Source: Chamaelirium japonicum (taxonomy: Eukaryota > Streptophyta > Magnoliopsida > Liliales > Melanthiaceae). Taken from it: DNA of 64,000 nt. The DNA is taken from the NCBI GenBank assembly GCA_947650365.1, contig OX393552.1, positions 50,181,873 through 50,245,872 of the forward strand, in the 5' to 3' direction. The position numbers were made by a program, and so were the translations under genes. Below are positions 43,411 to 55,600 of the stretch, in pieces; position 1 is the first letter of the stretch, and every line of letters begins with the position of its first letter. The notes beneath the pieces are model-generated. The model did not search any database. It saw nothing but the letters and a program-made list of their open reading frames with translations, and was not told the origin of the DNA.

Positions 43411-46400
43411 CTAGAGTGAGGCTTGGCATCGAGCCCGTCGCCGTTTTCTTTTGCTGTCGGGACAGCTTGCGTAGGCAGAGCGTGCATCGGAGATTGTCGA
43501 TCCTTCAGCTGCTTCGTCTACCATCTTCACCCCGATGTAGTTGGAGGTGAAGGTCTTCTTTGCTGTAGTTCTGATGACCAACGGAGCTTGACTGGAGCCG
43601 ATGCCTCGGCGGTTTGGAAGAATTTGTTTACCGTTTTGAAACAGCCGAGCTTGAGTTCTCGTCATCCCATATGGAGTTGCTGCTGGGGGAAGTGTACCCA
43701 TGGCGCTTTCTCTGTCGTAGCCGACTTTGAACAACAATTTAGCAGCATTTTGCCCCCAACTTCCTTTCGGCTTGAACCCAAGCTGATTGGGGTCGACTGA
43801 TTCGACGGGTCTGCTCGGGTTCGGAGCTTGCGTCAGGCTAGGTAATGGCAATATCACTTCTTGCAGAGTGACGACATTGGCCTGCGATAACGACGGGGCC
43901 AGATTTCTTGCCGGAGTAGAAGGCGATCACTCAGCTTTACGGAGCCACTGGGGTGCGAGACGTAGGACTGGCGTCGTTTGGATGGGCAACGGGGTATGTT
44001 GCATTGTTCTTGACTCGGAACTGATGCGCATCTTTTGCCTAGATTTCGGTGCTTCTTGGACCTCGAGTCTTGCCTTGTCAGAGGGTGACACTGGATTTGT
44101 GGGAAGAGGAGTCTTATCCTGCTTCACTTCTTCAATCTTTTGGGCTCGAGGGGCTTTAGCTGGAAGAACTTCCACGACTAGGTCCTTTGATTGGTAGAAC
44201 TTAGCGTCGACCAAATGTGCCTCGGCCTCGTTGAAAGGCTTGTCATCCGCAACTATGCACCTCTCCATGCCTTCTTCGTAGTACTTGAGGCACTGGTGCC
44301 AGGTGGACACTACGACGCCATTCTCATGTAGCCATGGCCTTCCTAACAGGAGGCGATATGACGTCTGGCAATCGATGATGTGGAAGAGGACCGTTGTATC
44401 TAGCGGGCCGATTGAAAGCTTTAGGCGGATGATTCCAATAGTGGATTGTCCGTCCTGGTTGAACCCTTGAATGACCAATTGGCTGGGCGAGAGCTGGTCG
44501 TTGGTGATGCCGAGTTGCCGCAATGTCTGGATGGGTATAATATTGACGACGGAGCCACAGGCCAACAAGATTCGATTCACTGGCTTCTCCTTGATGTATC
44601 CCGAAACGTAAACAGGCCGGTTGTGCAACCGTGTTCCGAGTTGCAAGTCCTCGTCTGAAAAGGTTATCGTTGCATCGCACGAGGCCACAGTTTTGCCCTT
44701 CTTGTCATCCTTCCTTTTCCTCTTGTAGCTGTCTAGGTCGGCCAAAGCTGCAGCCATTGACAGGCGAGCCTTCTTCGGGAGATGCAAAGCTTCTACAAGC
44801 GGCAAGTGCAGGATTGCCTCGTCATGAGAGGCAGTGCCTCCTTGGTCGAAATCGTCTCCCTTGTCGGTGGAGTCGCCTTCTTTAGAAGTTTTGCTTTCGT
44901 CCTTTCCTTCCGATGCCTTATGAACTTCGACCACGCAACAAGACACCCTGATGTGCTGATCGACTGGGAGGAAGTGATTCGAAAAGAATTCTTGCAGTGT
45001 TGTGGGTTCTGGAAGGCTTTGCTGGAGGAGATCGTCTCGTCTTGCTGGCGGCACTTTGAATGCTTTCCTTCCTGGAGTCTTGCTTTTCTTCTTGTAGGTC
45101 CGGCGTTCTGGAAATCTCCTCATCACACGGTCTTGCTTCTGTTGTCTTTCTTGTCGTTGCCTTCGTCGCCGGGGTAGCATAACCCATGCCTCTTCGTCGG
45201 TGGATTCTCCCCCGCTAAGATGATGATTGGTAGCGGTAACTGGTTCCCTTAGAGACACTTGTTCTTCCGGAGGCTCTACTGGCTTGTCTTCCGACCCCCA
45301 GCCGGTGGGCTTGACTTCTTCGATCGAAACTGATGGAGGCTGTGAGTAGAAGACGTAATAGTCGAACTTCCCCGAAGGCTGGCCCAGCAGACTGACTTCT
45401 GGATCTCCCTGCTCGTATCTTTTCCGGAGAGCGCATTGGGACGTAGCTTGACTGGAAGGGACTTGCTCTTCCTGAGGCTCCACTGGCTCATCTTCTGATC
45501 CCCAGCCGGTGGGCTTGATTTCTTCAATCGAAACGGACGGAGGCCTTGAGTAAAGGAAGTAATAATCAAACTTCCCCGAAGGCTGGCCCAGCAGGCCCAC
45601 TTCTGGGTCTCCTCTCTCGTATCTCCTTTGGAGCGCTCGTTGGGATGTAGCATTGCTTGGCAGAGGTACTGACGTGAGCGATGGTTGCCCCCAGGGCAGT
45701 GGCGTTTCTTCCTCGGTGAGCGCTGGAGTACGTTGACGTCGCTTCGAGACTCTCGGCTAGGAAATTGACTTAGCGGTTGACCTTTGACGGTTGATGCGCA
45801 ATTTGGGCGTGCTTCGTCGTGCAGCAACGAGTACTGGCGAGAAGGAACCGAAGGTGATGGATATCATGTTGGCCGTGGCGATATCTCCAGAGTCGATTTC
45901 TATCTTTCCTTGCTTTGCGAGTGCCATGATTCTTTCCTTGAAGACGAAGCATCTTTCGATGGGATGACTTACCACCCGGTGGTATTTGCAGAAGAGCGGG
46001 TCGTCGACGCGATGCATCTGCTCGGGCCTCTTCGAAGGAGGGAGCTCTATCATCTTCTCTTGCAGTAGTTGGTCGAACATGGAGGAGACTTCCGAGTCCG
46101 GGAAGGGGTACTCCTTTGCTTCGAGCTCCTTGAGACTCATCCTTTGTCTTGGCGGCAGAGACGGTGGTATGGCGACTCCCTTCTTCTGATCCGGCTTACC
46201 ACCGATCTTGAGCGGCTTGGGGGTTGAAGTGACGTCTGCAACATTGACTTGCTTTGGTTTTGGTGCTTGCGTCTTGTCCTTCTTCTCCACCTTCAAGAAG
46301 TCCTTGTTCTTTGAGTCCCCGCGGTTTGCTAGGCTGAGTTCCATGTCGTGAGCCCGAGTTGTGAGTTCTTCGAAAGACCGAGGTTTGATACCTTTGAGGA

Positions 46401-47685
46401 TGTAGAGCAGGCCCCAGTGCATGCCTTGGGTGCACATCTTGATGGCCGAGTCCTCAGACAAGCGGTCGCGTGAATTCAATGCGAGGTTCCTCCATCTGTC
46501 GATGTAGTCGATCACCGGCTCGTCTTTCCTTTGCTTGACGGCGGTGAGTTTGGTCATGCTGACGGTGCGTCTGGTGCTATAGAAGCGATTGAGGAACTCC
46601 CTCTCCATCTGATCCTAGCTGTCGATGGTCCCTGGAGGAAGATCAACGTACCAGTCGAAAGCATTACCTTTGAGGGTGCGAATGAACTGTTTCACCATCT
46701 CGTCGCCATATGTGCCGGCATTGTTGCAAATTTCGATGAAGTGAGCCACGTGTTGTCTTGGATTTCCCTTTCCGTCGAAGTACTGGAACTTTGGTGGCTG
46801 GAATCCGACTAGGAAGCGTAGCTGCTGGATCCTCGTGGTGTAGGGCTTCGAGTATGCTGCCGTGATCGGAGGAAGGCCACTGCCGTGGGAGCGCATCATG
46901 TCGGCTACCAACGCTTGGACTTGCTGAGCATTCATCGTTGTCGTTGCCGGAGGTTGTGTGGCCACCAAGGCTGGTGCTGGGGAAACGACTTCCACTGGGA
47001 CGGGAGCCAAGGAGAGTATTGGAGTAACTGCTTGAATCGTCGGAACAACCTCTGCAGGAGCGGGAGTTGAAGACGGATCTGGAGCGACTACTGGAGAAGC
47101 AACGGGTTGACCGACTGTTGTAACATCCTTTGCGCTTAGCTTTTGGAGCAGAGTATTGATGTGACGATCCTTCTCCTCCATCAGCCGAGTAATCTGCACC
47201 ATGTGCTCGTTCATCTGTATGACTTGGAGCTGAAGAGCGGACGAAGGATGGTGACGGAGGACGTCTCGATGTTGCATGCTAGCATCCTCGCCGTCGTCAT
47301 CGGAGATGTAGTTACGCCGACTTGCTTCTGGTTGATGACTGGTGTTTGCCCCCTGCAGAGGAGGTGCAACGTCCGCTGGAGAATCCGAACGGGCTCGGGG
47401 TTGGGGCTGGTCCTCCCCAAACTTCTGGACATGGACTCCAGGATCGAGGCGCGTTTCTTCATGCACCAAGGCCTTGTCGGCATTTTGGTGAGCATCTTCG
47501 GCAGTAGTTTCCGGCATGAAGACATCCGCAAGGGTTCGAGTACGCCGAGTGTAGATGCATACCATTGGGGGAGCATCATCCTCCGGGTTTACTGGATCAC
47601 TGTGTCGGAGTAGAGGAGACTCGACGATCGGTGAAAGGCTTGGAGCAAACACATCGTTGCTTGTCCCGGCCATTGCAAACTTCAA
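43411..47685 (-). pseudogene. gag-protease polyprotein of Tat element, inactivated
   Basis: One reading frame runs leftward from the start (MAGTSND at 47673, or in-frame ATG at 47685) to 43411, broken by TAG at 46615-46617, TAG at 45757-45759 and TGA at 43927-43929. Order: proline/alanine-rich N terminus, retrotransposon gag capsid domain (about 46800-46300, with FDGKGNPRQHVAHFIEICNN), a CKYHRVVSHPIERC segment typical of Tat gag, a 68-residue tandem duplication (45630-45240), then a retropepsin-like protease at about 44650-44300. The protease motif reads LLACGSVVNIIP, so the catalytic Asp is Ala (codon 44560-44562). A conserved linker with GFKPKGSWGQNAAKLL follows. The first TAG sits where related gag proteins have Trp. 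Stop 43411 may be the natural end, because RT continues in another frame. Confidence 0.88.
45240..45630 (-). repeat. 204-bp (68-codon) in-frame tandem duplication in gag-pro
   Basis: Two copies offset by 204 bp (CTTCCCCGAAGGCTGGCCC at 45367 and 45571). Each encodes LLGQPSGKFDYY and PPSVSIEEI/VKPTGWGSED. Confidence 0.9.
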
Positions 47686-47721
47686 GCAGCTTCTTCAGTC
47701 GTACGGATGAAAGGAGAAGAT

Positions 47722-47739
47722 GTCCCCCTGGGCGTGCCA
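47722..47739 (-). other. primer-binding site of Tat element
   Basis: Minus-strand TGGCACGCCCAGGGGGAC begins 6 bp from the LTR end. It starts with TGG as required to pair with a tRNA CCA end. I could not assign the tRNA with confidence. Confidence 0.7.
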
Positions 47740-47745
47740 GAAATC

Positions 47746-49681
47746 TGTATACGCGAAAAAGATACGGGTCGTCTTTATTGCACAAAACGAGATTACAAGA
47801 GTGGCCGGGACCCGGGTGGCTCGGGTGTGGCGAGTCCGGGTTGCGGCGAGTGTTGATCAGGGGATTATGGGAGAGATCCTCTGGAGGGTCCCTTTGATCC
47901 GTATCTCCACATGGTGTTTGTGCGAGAGCTCTGAAGGAGTTGCCCAGGACATAGGTCTTTACAAGGTGAGGGTTTTGGAGAGGCTAAGGAATATCCGCTG
48001 TTTCTTTAGTCCCTTCCATGCTTCGCACTTCCTCGGTTAGGGCGTCTTCAGCTTCGTTCCTCGGTCTTCGTGTCTTCCTCGCTCCTTGCTTGACCTCGGC
48101 TTCCTTGATCGTCGGTTCGCGGCGTCGATCGTGCTTTTGGCATTGGCTTTGGCTTTGGCTTTCGGCTTTGGCGTGGCTCTGGCTTTTGCTTTGCTTTGGA
48201 ACTTGCGTTTGGACGTAGACGGGAGAGACTTGCGATGCTTTTGTTCTTCCGGACTTCACGTCGTATCGGCTAGAACGTGCGGTGCTTTTGTTCATGGCCG
48301 GCGTAGTCGCTTGGCTTTGGCACTTGCGTTGCTTTGGCGCGGGCTTTACCGGGGCTTTTGCTTTGGCTTCTTGCGTGGGCTTTGGCTTCAGCGTCAACTC
48401 GGTCTTCTTCTCGAACGATGTGGTCTACTTCTTTGGTACTTCGACAGTTTGGGTATCGGTTGGACTTCTCTTCTTCTCCGGGCTTCTTTGGCGTGATCAG
48501 AGTCGAAGAATGCTTTCGAAGATAGTGGGGGTAGCGACGGTCTCCGTGCGATGATTGTAGCGTCGGCTTTTGTTGATGAAGACGGCGGGGGTAGCGACGG
48601 TCTCTGTGCGACGGTTGTAGCATCGACTTTTGTTGATGAAGACGGCGGGGGTAGCGACGCTTCAGGTAGTTTTCTCCAGGCTTTCTTTTTCGTGGATGGA
48701 GCAGGCGTTTGTCGAAGGCGACGGGTTGATGACGCTTCGTTCATCTTTTCCGGGCTTTGGAGCTTGATCGGAGTTGAGGGTTTGTTGGAGCCGACGGGGT
48801 AGTGCCGCTCCGAGCTTCTTCTCCGGCCTTTGCTTCTGGCGTCTTCGGAGTCGAAGGGTCTTCTTCTCTGAGCTTTCTTCTTCGTGCACGGAGTCGAAGT
48901 CTTGATCTTCTTGTGCAAGGGTCTTCACGTTGACGAGGGCTTTCAATGGACTAAGCCGATCCCGGAGGGACAGGCTTGCCTGTGCCTCGTGAAGCCTTGG
49001 GTCGATGAAGAAGCGTCTCCTTTTCTGCAGAGCTTCCCCGCTTTGTCTTCAATCTTTGACCCCTCGAGCCTTCCCCCACACCCTCTATTTATAGGCAAAA
49101 GGGGAGGGGGAGAGATATGAGAAGTTTTAATTTTAAATCCCTTTAATATCTCCCTCATAATTACCCAAGATTTATTCATCCATTGATGAGGGGAATAACA
49201 TTTATTTGCTTTCCTTTCCTAGCGGGGTAATTATGGCTGGATTTTGCACACGAAATCGATGGCGACCCGGCTCTTCTTCTTGTCCGTCGGATCGAGGGAT
49301 CGGCACAGATCCGCGCTTGAGCAGACGTCATACGCAACCTCCCCCCGCGCATGGCGGTAGTTCTTTCTTTTTCTTTCTTTTATTTCCTTTTTCTTTTCTT
49401 TCCTTTTTCTTTTCTTTCCTTTCTTTTCTTTTTCCTTGCAAGGCCGGTCGGCCCCATGGGGTTCGGGTCCTAGTAAGGGCCACCCCCATGGGGTTCGGGT
49501 CCCTAGTAGGGGCCGGCCCCCCTTGAGTGTGGGGTTTGCTCCTTCCTTGTTGGGGGCAAATCGGGTCCGGGTCCGCACTGGTGCGTGCAAGTCGGGTCCG
49601 AGTCGGAGCGCGCGTCGGGTTTGCATCCGCGTTGGCGCACGTATGTCGGGTCCAGGTTTAGACAAAATTCATGTGTCTACA
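47746..49681 (-). repeat. 5' LTR of Tat element
   Basis: 1936 bp, TGTATACGCG to GTGTCTACA on plus. Contains a TATA box (49085-49093), a 60-bp repeat (three partial units near 48530-48660) and a CT-rich tract (49360-49435). Confidence 0.9.
49085..49093 (-). promoter_or_regulatory. TATA box in 5' LTR of Tat element
   Basis: Minus-strand TATAAATAG; the same motif is at 34401-34409 in the 3' LTR. It places U3 at 49681 to about 49060 and gives a long R-U5 of about 1.3 kb. Confidence 0.7.
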
Positions 49682-49686
49682 GTTCG

Positions 49687-50117
49687 TTACCACATCTAGT
49701 CTCAACTCTCTCTATACTCTACTTTTTATATCCAACAGTACCTACGTGACAGCTCAACACGTTACAGTGCACCGCACTCAAAAGTCAATCGAATGTTGGC
49801 GGAAAACCATACAATGACTTTAATTTTTCACCACACATGCCTCTCACCACATGCATTGTAGTGGGTTTGTCTATTTGCCACATGTAATTAGTGACCGATA
49901 GCACCTAATGCTTCTTGCCTCCTGCCAATTTTGGCATGTCATTCTTGGCACCCGTAGTAACCCCAAAATGCCCCCTACTCCTAGGCCCAGCCGTTTTGTT
50001 GTTCAAGTCTGATCGCCCACCCCTCTACCTCCACGACCGTACCCACCCAGCCGCCCTCCTTCCTCTCCTCCCCTCCCCTCTCCTCCTCCTCCTCCTCCTC
50101 CACCTTCCTCTATCTTC
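49687..50117. other. intergenic, no gene seen
   Basis: Unremarkable sequence to 50030, then a CCTCCT-rich stretch (50050-50115) that belongs to the minisatellite interrupted by the hAT element. Confidence 0.5.
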
Positions 50118-50125
50118 CCTGCGTC

Positions 50126-50640
50126 TAGGGCTGTAAACGAGCCAAACTGAGCTTTGATCTGTTTGAGCTTCTTCATTTATTAAACAAGCCTAAACTTCAT
50201 GCTTGGCTTGGCATGTTTAATAATCGAGCCGAGCCGAGCCGAGCTTTGGTATGATTGAGCATGGTTCGTTAATTAAACAAGCCTAACATTTAGGCTAGGT
50301 TTCACTCAATTAGTGATAGAACTTAATCGAGCTGGTTCCCGAACTCCAAAATCAGTTAAAAGCAAGTACTATATATGGTAGGTCTATAATGTCTATTCAA
50401 GTCATTTATGAGCCTATTCACAAGCCTATACTAACGAGTTTGCTCACAAATCCTAAACAAGCATGTTCGTGAGCGCAACCAAGCCGAGCTTTGGTCTGCT
50501 TGAGCTTGGCTCGTTTATTAAACGAGCCTAAACTCTAGGCTTGGGCTTGGCTTGACTAGTAAACGAATGAACTTGAACGAGCTTTTTATCGAGCTTGTTT
50601 ATGAGCCGCTCACGAACATTTTGGTTCATTTGTAGCCGTA
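50126..50640. mobile_element. hAT non-autonomous element, CGAGCC-type subterminal repeats
   Basis: An 8-bp TSD CCTGCGTC/CCTGCATC (50118-50125 and 50641-50648, 7 of 8) flanks termini TAGGGCTGTAAACGAGCC and, reversed, TACGGCTACAAATGAACC. Both halves are dense in GAGC(T)TTG and CGAGCC/GGCTCG words. 515 bp, no ORF. Confidence 0.85.
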
Positions 50641-51015
50641 CCTGCATCGGAACCCTAAGCCGCTAGTTCTTCTTCCTCCCCTAGCACCCGGTCCTCCTCC
50701 TCCTCCTCTTTTTTATTTGTCCATGTTCCCCGTGTTGGAACCCTAAGCCGCTAGCCTTCCTCCCCCTTCCTTCTACTCCCTCCTCCTTATTCCTCCATCT
50801 TTCTTGTGTTGGAATCCTAAGTCGCTGGCCCTTCTTCCCCTTTCTCCTCTTCTCCATCTTCCCCGCCAGAACCCTAAGTCGCTAGTCATCCTCTCCTTTC
50901 TTTCTTATCCTCCCTCCTCCTATTTCCCCGTGCCGGAATCCTAAGCCGCTGACCCTCCTCCCCCCCTCCTCCTCTGTTTTCCTCCATCTTCCCCATGTCT
51001 TAACTCTAAGCCACT
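50641..51015. repeat. degenerate minisatellite (GGAACCCTAAGCCGCTAG core)
   Basis: Six copies of the core at about 50649, 50735, 50809, 50869, 50933 and 50997, separated by CTCC/TTCC-rich spacers of 45-70 bp. The CCTCCT tract before the hAT insertion at 50126 is probably part of the same array. Confidence 0.75.
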
Positions 51016-51430
51016 GGACGATGTTAATGGAAGCCCACCGACACTGTGTTGGTGCCTACCCATTAACGATGTCGACGTGGTATTTATCGATATCCCCATG
51101 ATGATGTCGGAAACGTACCCACTGCGACAGTTACAACAGGCAGCCACCGACATCGGTCAACGGATAGGGTTCAAGTACAAGGAAGAAGAAAGGGAAGGAG
51201 AAAGAAAGATGGAAGGAGGAGGGAGGAGGGGGAGGAAGAGGATGGCGTCAGAGGGTATCGTTGGAAAATGAGGCGGCGAAGGAGGTCGAGGCGATGGGCG
51301 ATGGGGGGAAGCATCAACGACGAGTGATTGGAGATTGGGAATAAGGGTAAAAGGAAATAAAATAATGATTATTTTTTTGAACGATGGTAAACGAAGATTG
51401 GGAATGAGGGTAAAATAATAACATGGGTGC
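51016..51430. other. intergenic, no gene seen
   Basis: A purine-rich stretch (51180-51260, GGAAGGAGG-like). Short ORFs across it are unlikely to be genes. Confidence 0.45.
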
Positions 51431-51439
51431 AGATATACG

Positions 51440-51585
51440 GAGTGGGGTTATTGACACACCAAGTATTCCTTTTCACACACCAAATACTTTCACACACCAC
51501 CCAGTTTTAAAAATTTTATATATTTATTGATTGCACACCTCCAATTTTAAAAATATCCTACACTACCCTTCTTCCCCAAATTCCT

Positions 51586-51631
<46 letters not shown>

Positions 51632-52233
51632 AAACCCTAACACCTTATCTCCACCATCAACTGCTCCAACGAGCTCGTCTTCGCTCTCCGCCTCTCCCCG
51701 AGCTCATCTCCTCCCCGAGCTCACCCCCTCCCCGAGTTCACCCGAGCTTCCCCGCCCCTCCCTGAGCTCACCTCCTCCCCGAACTCACCCGAGCTTCCCC
51801 GCTCCTCCCCGAGCTCACCCCCTCCCCGAGCTCATTTCCTCCCCGAGCTTCCCCGCCCAAATGACGAGTTCCTTTCTTCGTCTTGATCTACCGGCATCCA
51901 AACTTTACGTTCGGCCGATCAGAACCGAACATTATATAGTACGTTCGGCCGACCAGAGCCGAACATTATACAGTGCGTTCGGCCACCCAACATGGTACAG
52001 TATGTTCAGCCGTGGACCCGTGGTCGGCCGAACGTACAATACAACGTTCGGCTCTGGTCGGTCGAACATACTGTACTTTGTTCGGCCCTGGTCGATCGAA
52101 CGTGTCTCGAATATAATAAAAAAAATAACTTATCGTTTTGATCATTCTACTTAGGGGTAATTTTATAATAAAAAAAAACTTTTAAATGGTGTTTGGAAGA
52201 GCAAATATTGGTGTGCCAATAATAGCCCCACTC
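51440..52233. mobile_element. Mutator-like non-autonomous element with GC-rich cargo
   Basis: A 9-bp TSD AGATATACG/AAATATACG (51431-51439 and 52234-52242, 8 of 9) flanks termini GAGTGGGGTTATT and, reversed, GAGTGGGGCTATT, followed in both by GCACACCAA/ACACACCAA-like sequence. The interior has (CA)n at about 51589-51629, about eight copies of a CTCCCCGAGCTCACC unit (51700-51860), and an inverted GTTCGGC/GCCGAAC cluster (51905-52110). A 207-codon Pro/Ser-rich frame crosses it and looks like repeat translation. Confidence 0.75.
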
Positions 52234-52539
52234 AAATATACGGACATGGGGGACCCCATGTTAGATCGCTGGTGGTCCGGTGGAAATAACAACTGTTCCA
52301 TCTTAAAACAGTGACCGGCATTTAAACCGTTCGAGCCTGGCACCCCTTAAATCCCCACCCGACCGCGAGATCTGCAGCGTCGATCACCGGTTACTGTCCG
52401 CGTTTAAATTTTAAGACACGAACCCCGTAATTTTCCATAAATCGTTTCTTTGGTCCCCCCTCCCACCTCCGGCGCAACGTTTGAATTCGAAAGCGGGATC
52501 CTCCGCGGCTCCGCCCTCATGGCCATCACTCCCCGAGAG

Positions 52540-52591
52540 AAACCCTAGAAGCTGACAGCAGAATCAACGAGGATCATCTACAAAACCCTAG
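52540..52591 (+). promoter_or_regulatory. two telo-box motifs upstream of conserved gene
   Basis: AAACCCTAG at 52540-52548 and 52583-52591, 50-100 bp before the ATG at 52643. Telo boxes are common near the 5' ends of plant genes active in dividing cells. Whether they are promoter or 5' UTR depends on the unmapped TSS. Confidence 0.5.
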
Positions 52592-52642
52592 CCCTAAGAT
52601 CTCGCTCCTCGCGAAGCGCCAGCCTCCTCCACCCGCTTCACC

Positions 52643-55600
52643 ATGGACGATCGAGATCTGGACGACGCCGAGCTCTGGGCCGTGATCGACTCCGCCGCCG
52701 CGTCCCGATCCCGCAGGCCCCTTCTGGCTATCAAGAACACCAACTCCCCGAGCTCCATCCCCACCCCTTACCCCTCCCCCGTGCTCCCGAGACCCTCAAG
52801 AAACCCTAGGCACCAGAAGCCAGCTGAGGCGATTAGGGTTCAGGCTGACGGTGAGGTCGTGCAGGACCACTGGGCTCACCGCCACCCGCAGAAGGTTGCA
52901 AGGTTCGCGGATCCCGTGACGATCGACGACCATCGGTGCTGGTCGTCAGGCATCCGCCACTTACCCCGCCGGTGTCCTTGTTGTCTTATTCAACGCCGCC
53001 GGATTCGGGGAGGTTCTCAGCGAAAGTGTCTCCGGTGATCGAGAGCCCGCCAGCTGATCACTGGAAAAGCGAGGAGAAGGAGAACCCTCGACATAGCCTA
53101 TCTGGGCAGTTCCCTTCTGTCTCTCTGTTCAAGCAGTACCAGAATGCAGCCATGGCGGTACAGCTCCTTTCATATTTGAAAAAAAAAATTCCGGCTATCG
53201 TTTCTGTATTGTGACTTGTCATCAAGTATGTTCTGAAAAAATCATAGGATAACAAATTGACATGATTTTACTCTTTGGATGCGTGGTTGCATTAACTCTT
53301 AAGGTATGGTCAAATGAAGAACTGGTGCTTCAATTTGAAATGTGCTTTCCTTGTGGCTTTCCAGTCTTCTCTCTCGATTCTGCTTACAAGCTTAAGCCAA
53401 GCCAATTGCTTACGAGGTCCATGGATCTAAGACCTCGCCTACAAAGTGCTAAAGCATAGTTATTTCTTCTGAGGGTGAACTCATTGGTTTCATCTTTACT
53501 TCGATGTACTCTTGAATCATTGATTAGATAGCCACTTATTTTAATGACATGATTGCCCACGAATTGCTTCCTCGGTGCTGCCCGGCTTTCACTCACTCTT
53601 GCTTCCTTTTAGCCTGCCTTTACATTCCTGGGTAAACGCTTTCCAGACTTGTAAGACCAGTGCTACCACCAATCCTACCATCAGGAGGGCGACACACACA
53701 CACACGCACAATGCCTAGTTCAACAGATGAGTTCAAAGAACAAGTGGGTTATGGTTTTCTTTATTCAACCTTGAATTCTACATCCTTTTGGATATATTTA
53801 TTTTATAAATAAATATACAATTCAAATGCAGTTTAGGGCATGCTAAATGGTGGCACATGAATTGTTCGTAATTTTACCATGAACTTTCTTGCATCACAAC
53901 TTTGTAAAGTTGGGATTTCACTTTGTGAACTTCTCTAATTTTTTTTGGTTGGCTTTGTTGGCTCAAGCCGCTCAACACCAGAGAGCTTATGATGATGGAT
54001 CAGAATATGGAAACACACAATTTCTTGAGTCAACAATTGACTTATTGTTTAGGTTGGTGGGGGTGGGGGTGAGGGTGGAACAAGTTTTGTTTGGAATTTC
54101 TTTTTGGCAAATACCTAGATACTATTGAAATGTGAACTTGATTTCATGCTTGAGATGGAGACCTTTTACCTTGTTACTTTATCAATATCATCAATTTATC
54201 TTAAACTCAGTTTTTCAGAAGCGGTGGTGTAAGGTGGGGCATTTTACCGCGGGTGGGGGGGGACTTATTTTTAAATTTTGTGAAATATATAAAGATTAAT
54301 AAAAATAGAAGAAAAAGAAACTAACATGACCGTGGAATGAAGGACAGACGAGGTGGAGTAGGAGGAAGGAAAAGGAAAAAAACCTAAGTTACTGCAAATG
54401 ACAGACAGAGGAGGAAAAAAAAAACCTAACATGGCTGCATGATGAAGGACGGAGGAGGAGTGAGAAAGAAGAAAAAAATCCTAAATATGTATGTAGAATG
54501 ATGGATAGAGGAGGAGGAGAAAGGAGGAGAAGGAGAAGGAAAAAAAACCGTAACATGGCTGCATGATGAAAGATACAGAGTTGGAAGAGTACGAAGAAAA
54601 AAACCCTGTACATATGTATGCAAGATGATGGATAGAGGAGGTGGATGTGGAGGAAGAAAAATAATAATCACAAACCCTGGGCTACAATTGAAGAGGAGGA
54701 GGAGTACCTGAAGGCTGGTCGGAGGTGGTAGTAGTGGCAACGATAACATTCGATGGAGAAGATTGGGGGTTGGAGGTCGGAGATGGAGAAGATCGAGTAA
54801 GGTTGTTCGGAGCCTCTCAGCCTGAGAATCTTGCTCGGCCGATCTCGCTAACTTAAAAAAAGTGGTCAACTGGGCGTTCTCCCTAACCACTGGGGCGCGC
54901 CGCTCTGGGCGTGCACCCTATCGTTCTATAGCCTAATATCTGAACACCCGAGGCATTCAAGCAACGCCCCGTCCCGGGGTGCGCCCAAGACACTTTTTCT
55001 AAAAGACTACTTAATCCTTTCCGCCGGTGTATTGCTTTTGTTTCTAGTTTTCTTATCAACTACATTTAAAACTGCTTACAATATATTATGTCATGCTACC
55101 ACCATGTTACAAAATTAGTAGCATTCGACATATTATTAATGCCAAAAATGGTGTCAAACTTCAATTGGGGGACTCTTTGGTTGCTTGCAACTAGACCTGC
55201 CACAACTTCAATCGCAACAACTTGAGACGAAGGTTGAGGTTATCGAGTGAGGTCAAAACATTCCATAATTCGTTTCTCACATGGTAGTCATTGCTAGCAT
55301 ATATACCTGCATTGATCAATCTTTTATTCTTTGTATTTGTGATTATACCTACTTCAACCTAGCGATTTTTTGAGAGAAAATTTGCTTCCCTGCACTCAAT
55401 TCCAAAGGACTATTATTCCACTTGATCGCCCACTATTTCCTCGCAAAACTACTTCCACTCCGTTCCCAATTGCATTGTTACCCACTTGGCCGTGTTCTTT
55501 TTCAAGCGCATCTCAAGTAGAAAGAGCATCTCTGGTTCGTTTGACTGAATAACTTGTTTGCAATGATTCATATCGGCATTTCGCTTAGCATCCCTACAAT

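Larger units (their letters stand above)
33061..49681 (-). mobile_element. complete Ty3/gypsy Tat-lineage LTR retrotransposon (16.6 kb) with antisense gene
   Basis: LTRs at 47746-49681 (5') and 33061-35012 (3') bound an interior with gag-protease, RT, RNase H, a second archaeal-type RNase H and integrase on the minus strand. The second RNase H between RNase H and integrase is diagnostic of the Tat lineage. Outer flanks GTTTG (33056-33060) and GTTCG (49682-49686) form a 4-of-5 TSD. Between integrase and the 3' LTR lies a plus-strand plant-mobile-domain gene. The element cannot make a full polyprotein: I count three premature stops in gag-pro and four in pol. In the first 220 bp of the LTRs I count about 11 differences, mostly transitions, so the insertion is older than the 2.9 kb LARD. 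Confidence 0.93.

Noticed and set aside
51531..52154. 207-codon Thr-His/Pro-Ser-rich ORF
   Set aside because: Built from a CA microsatellite and CTCCCCGAGCTCACC repeats inside a Mutator-like element.
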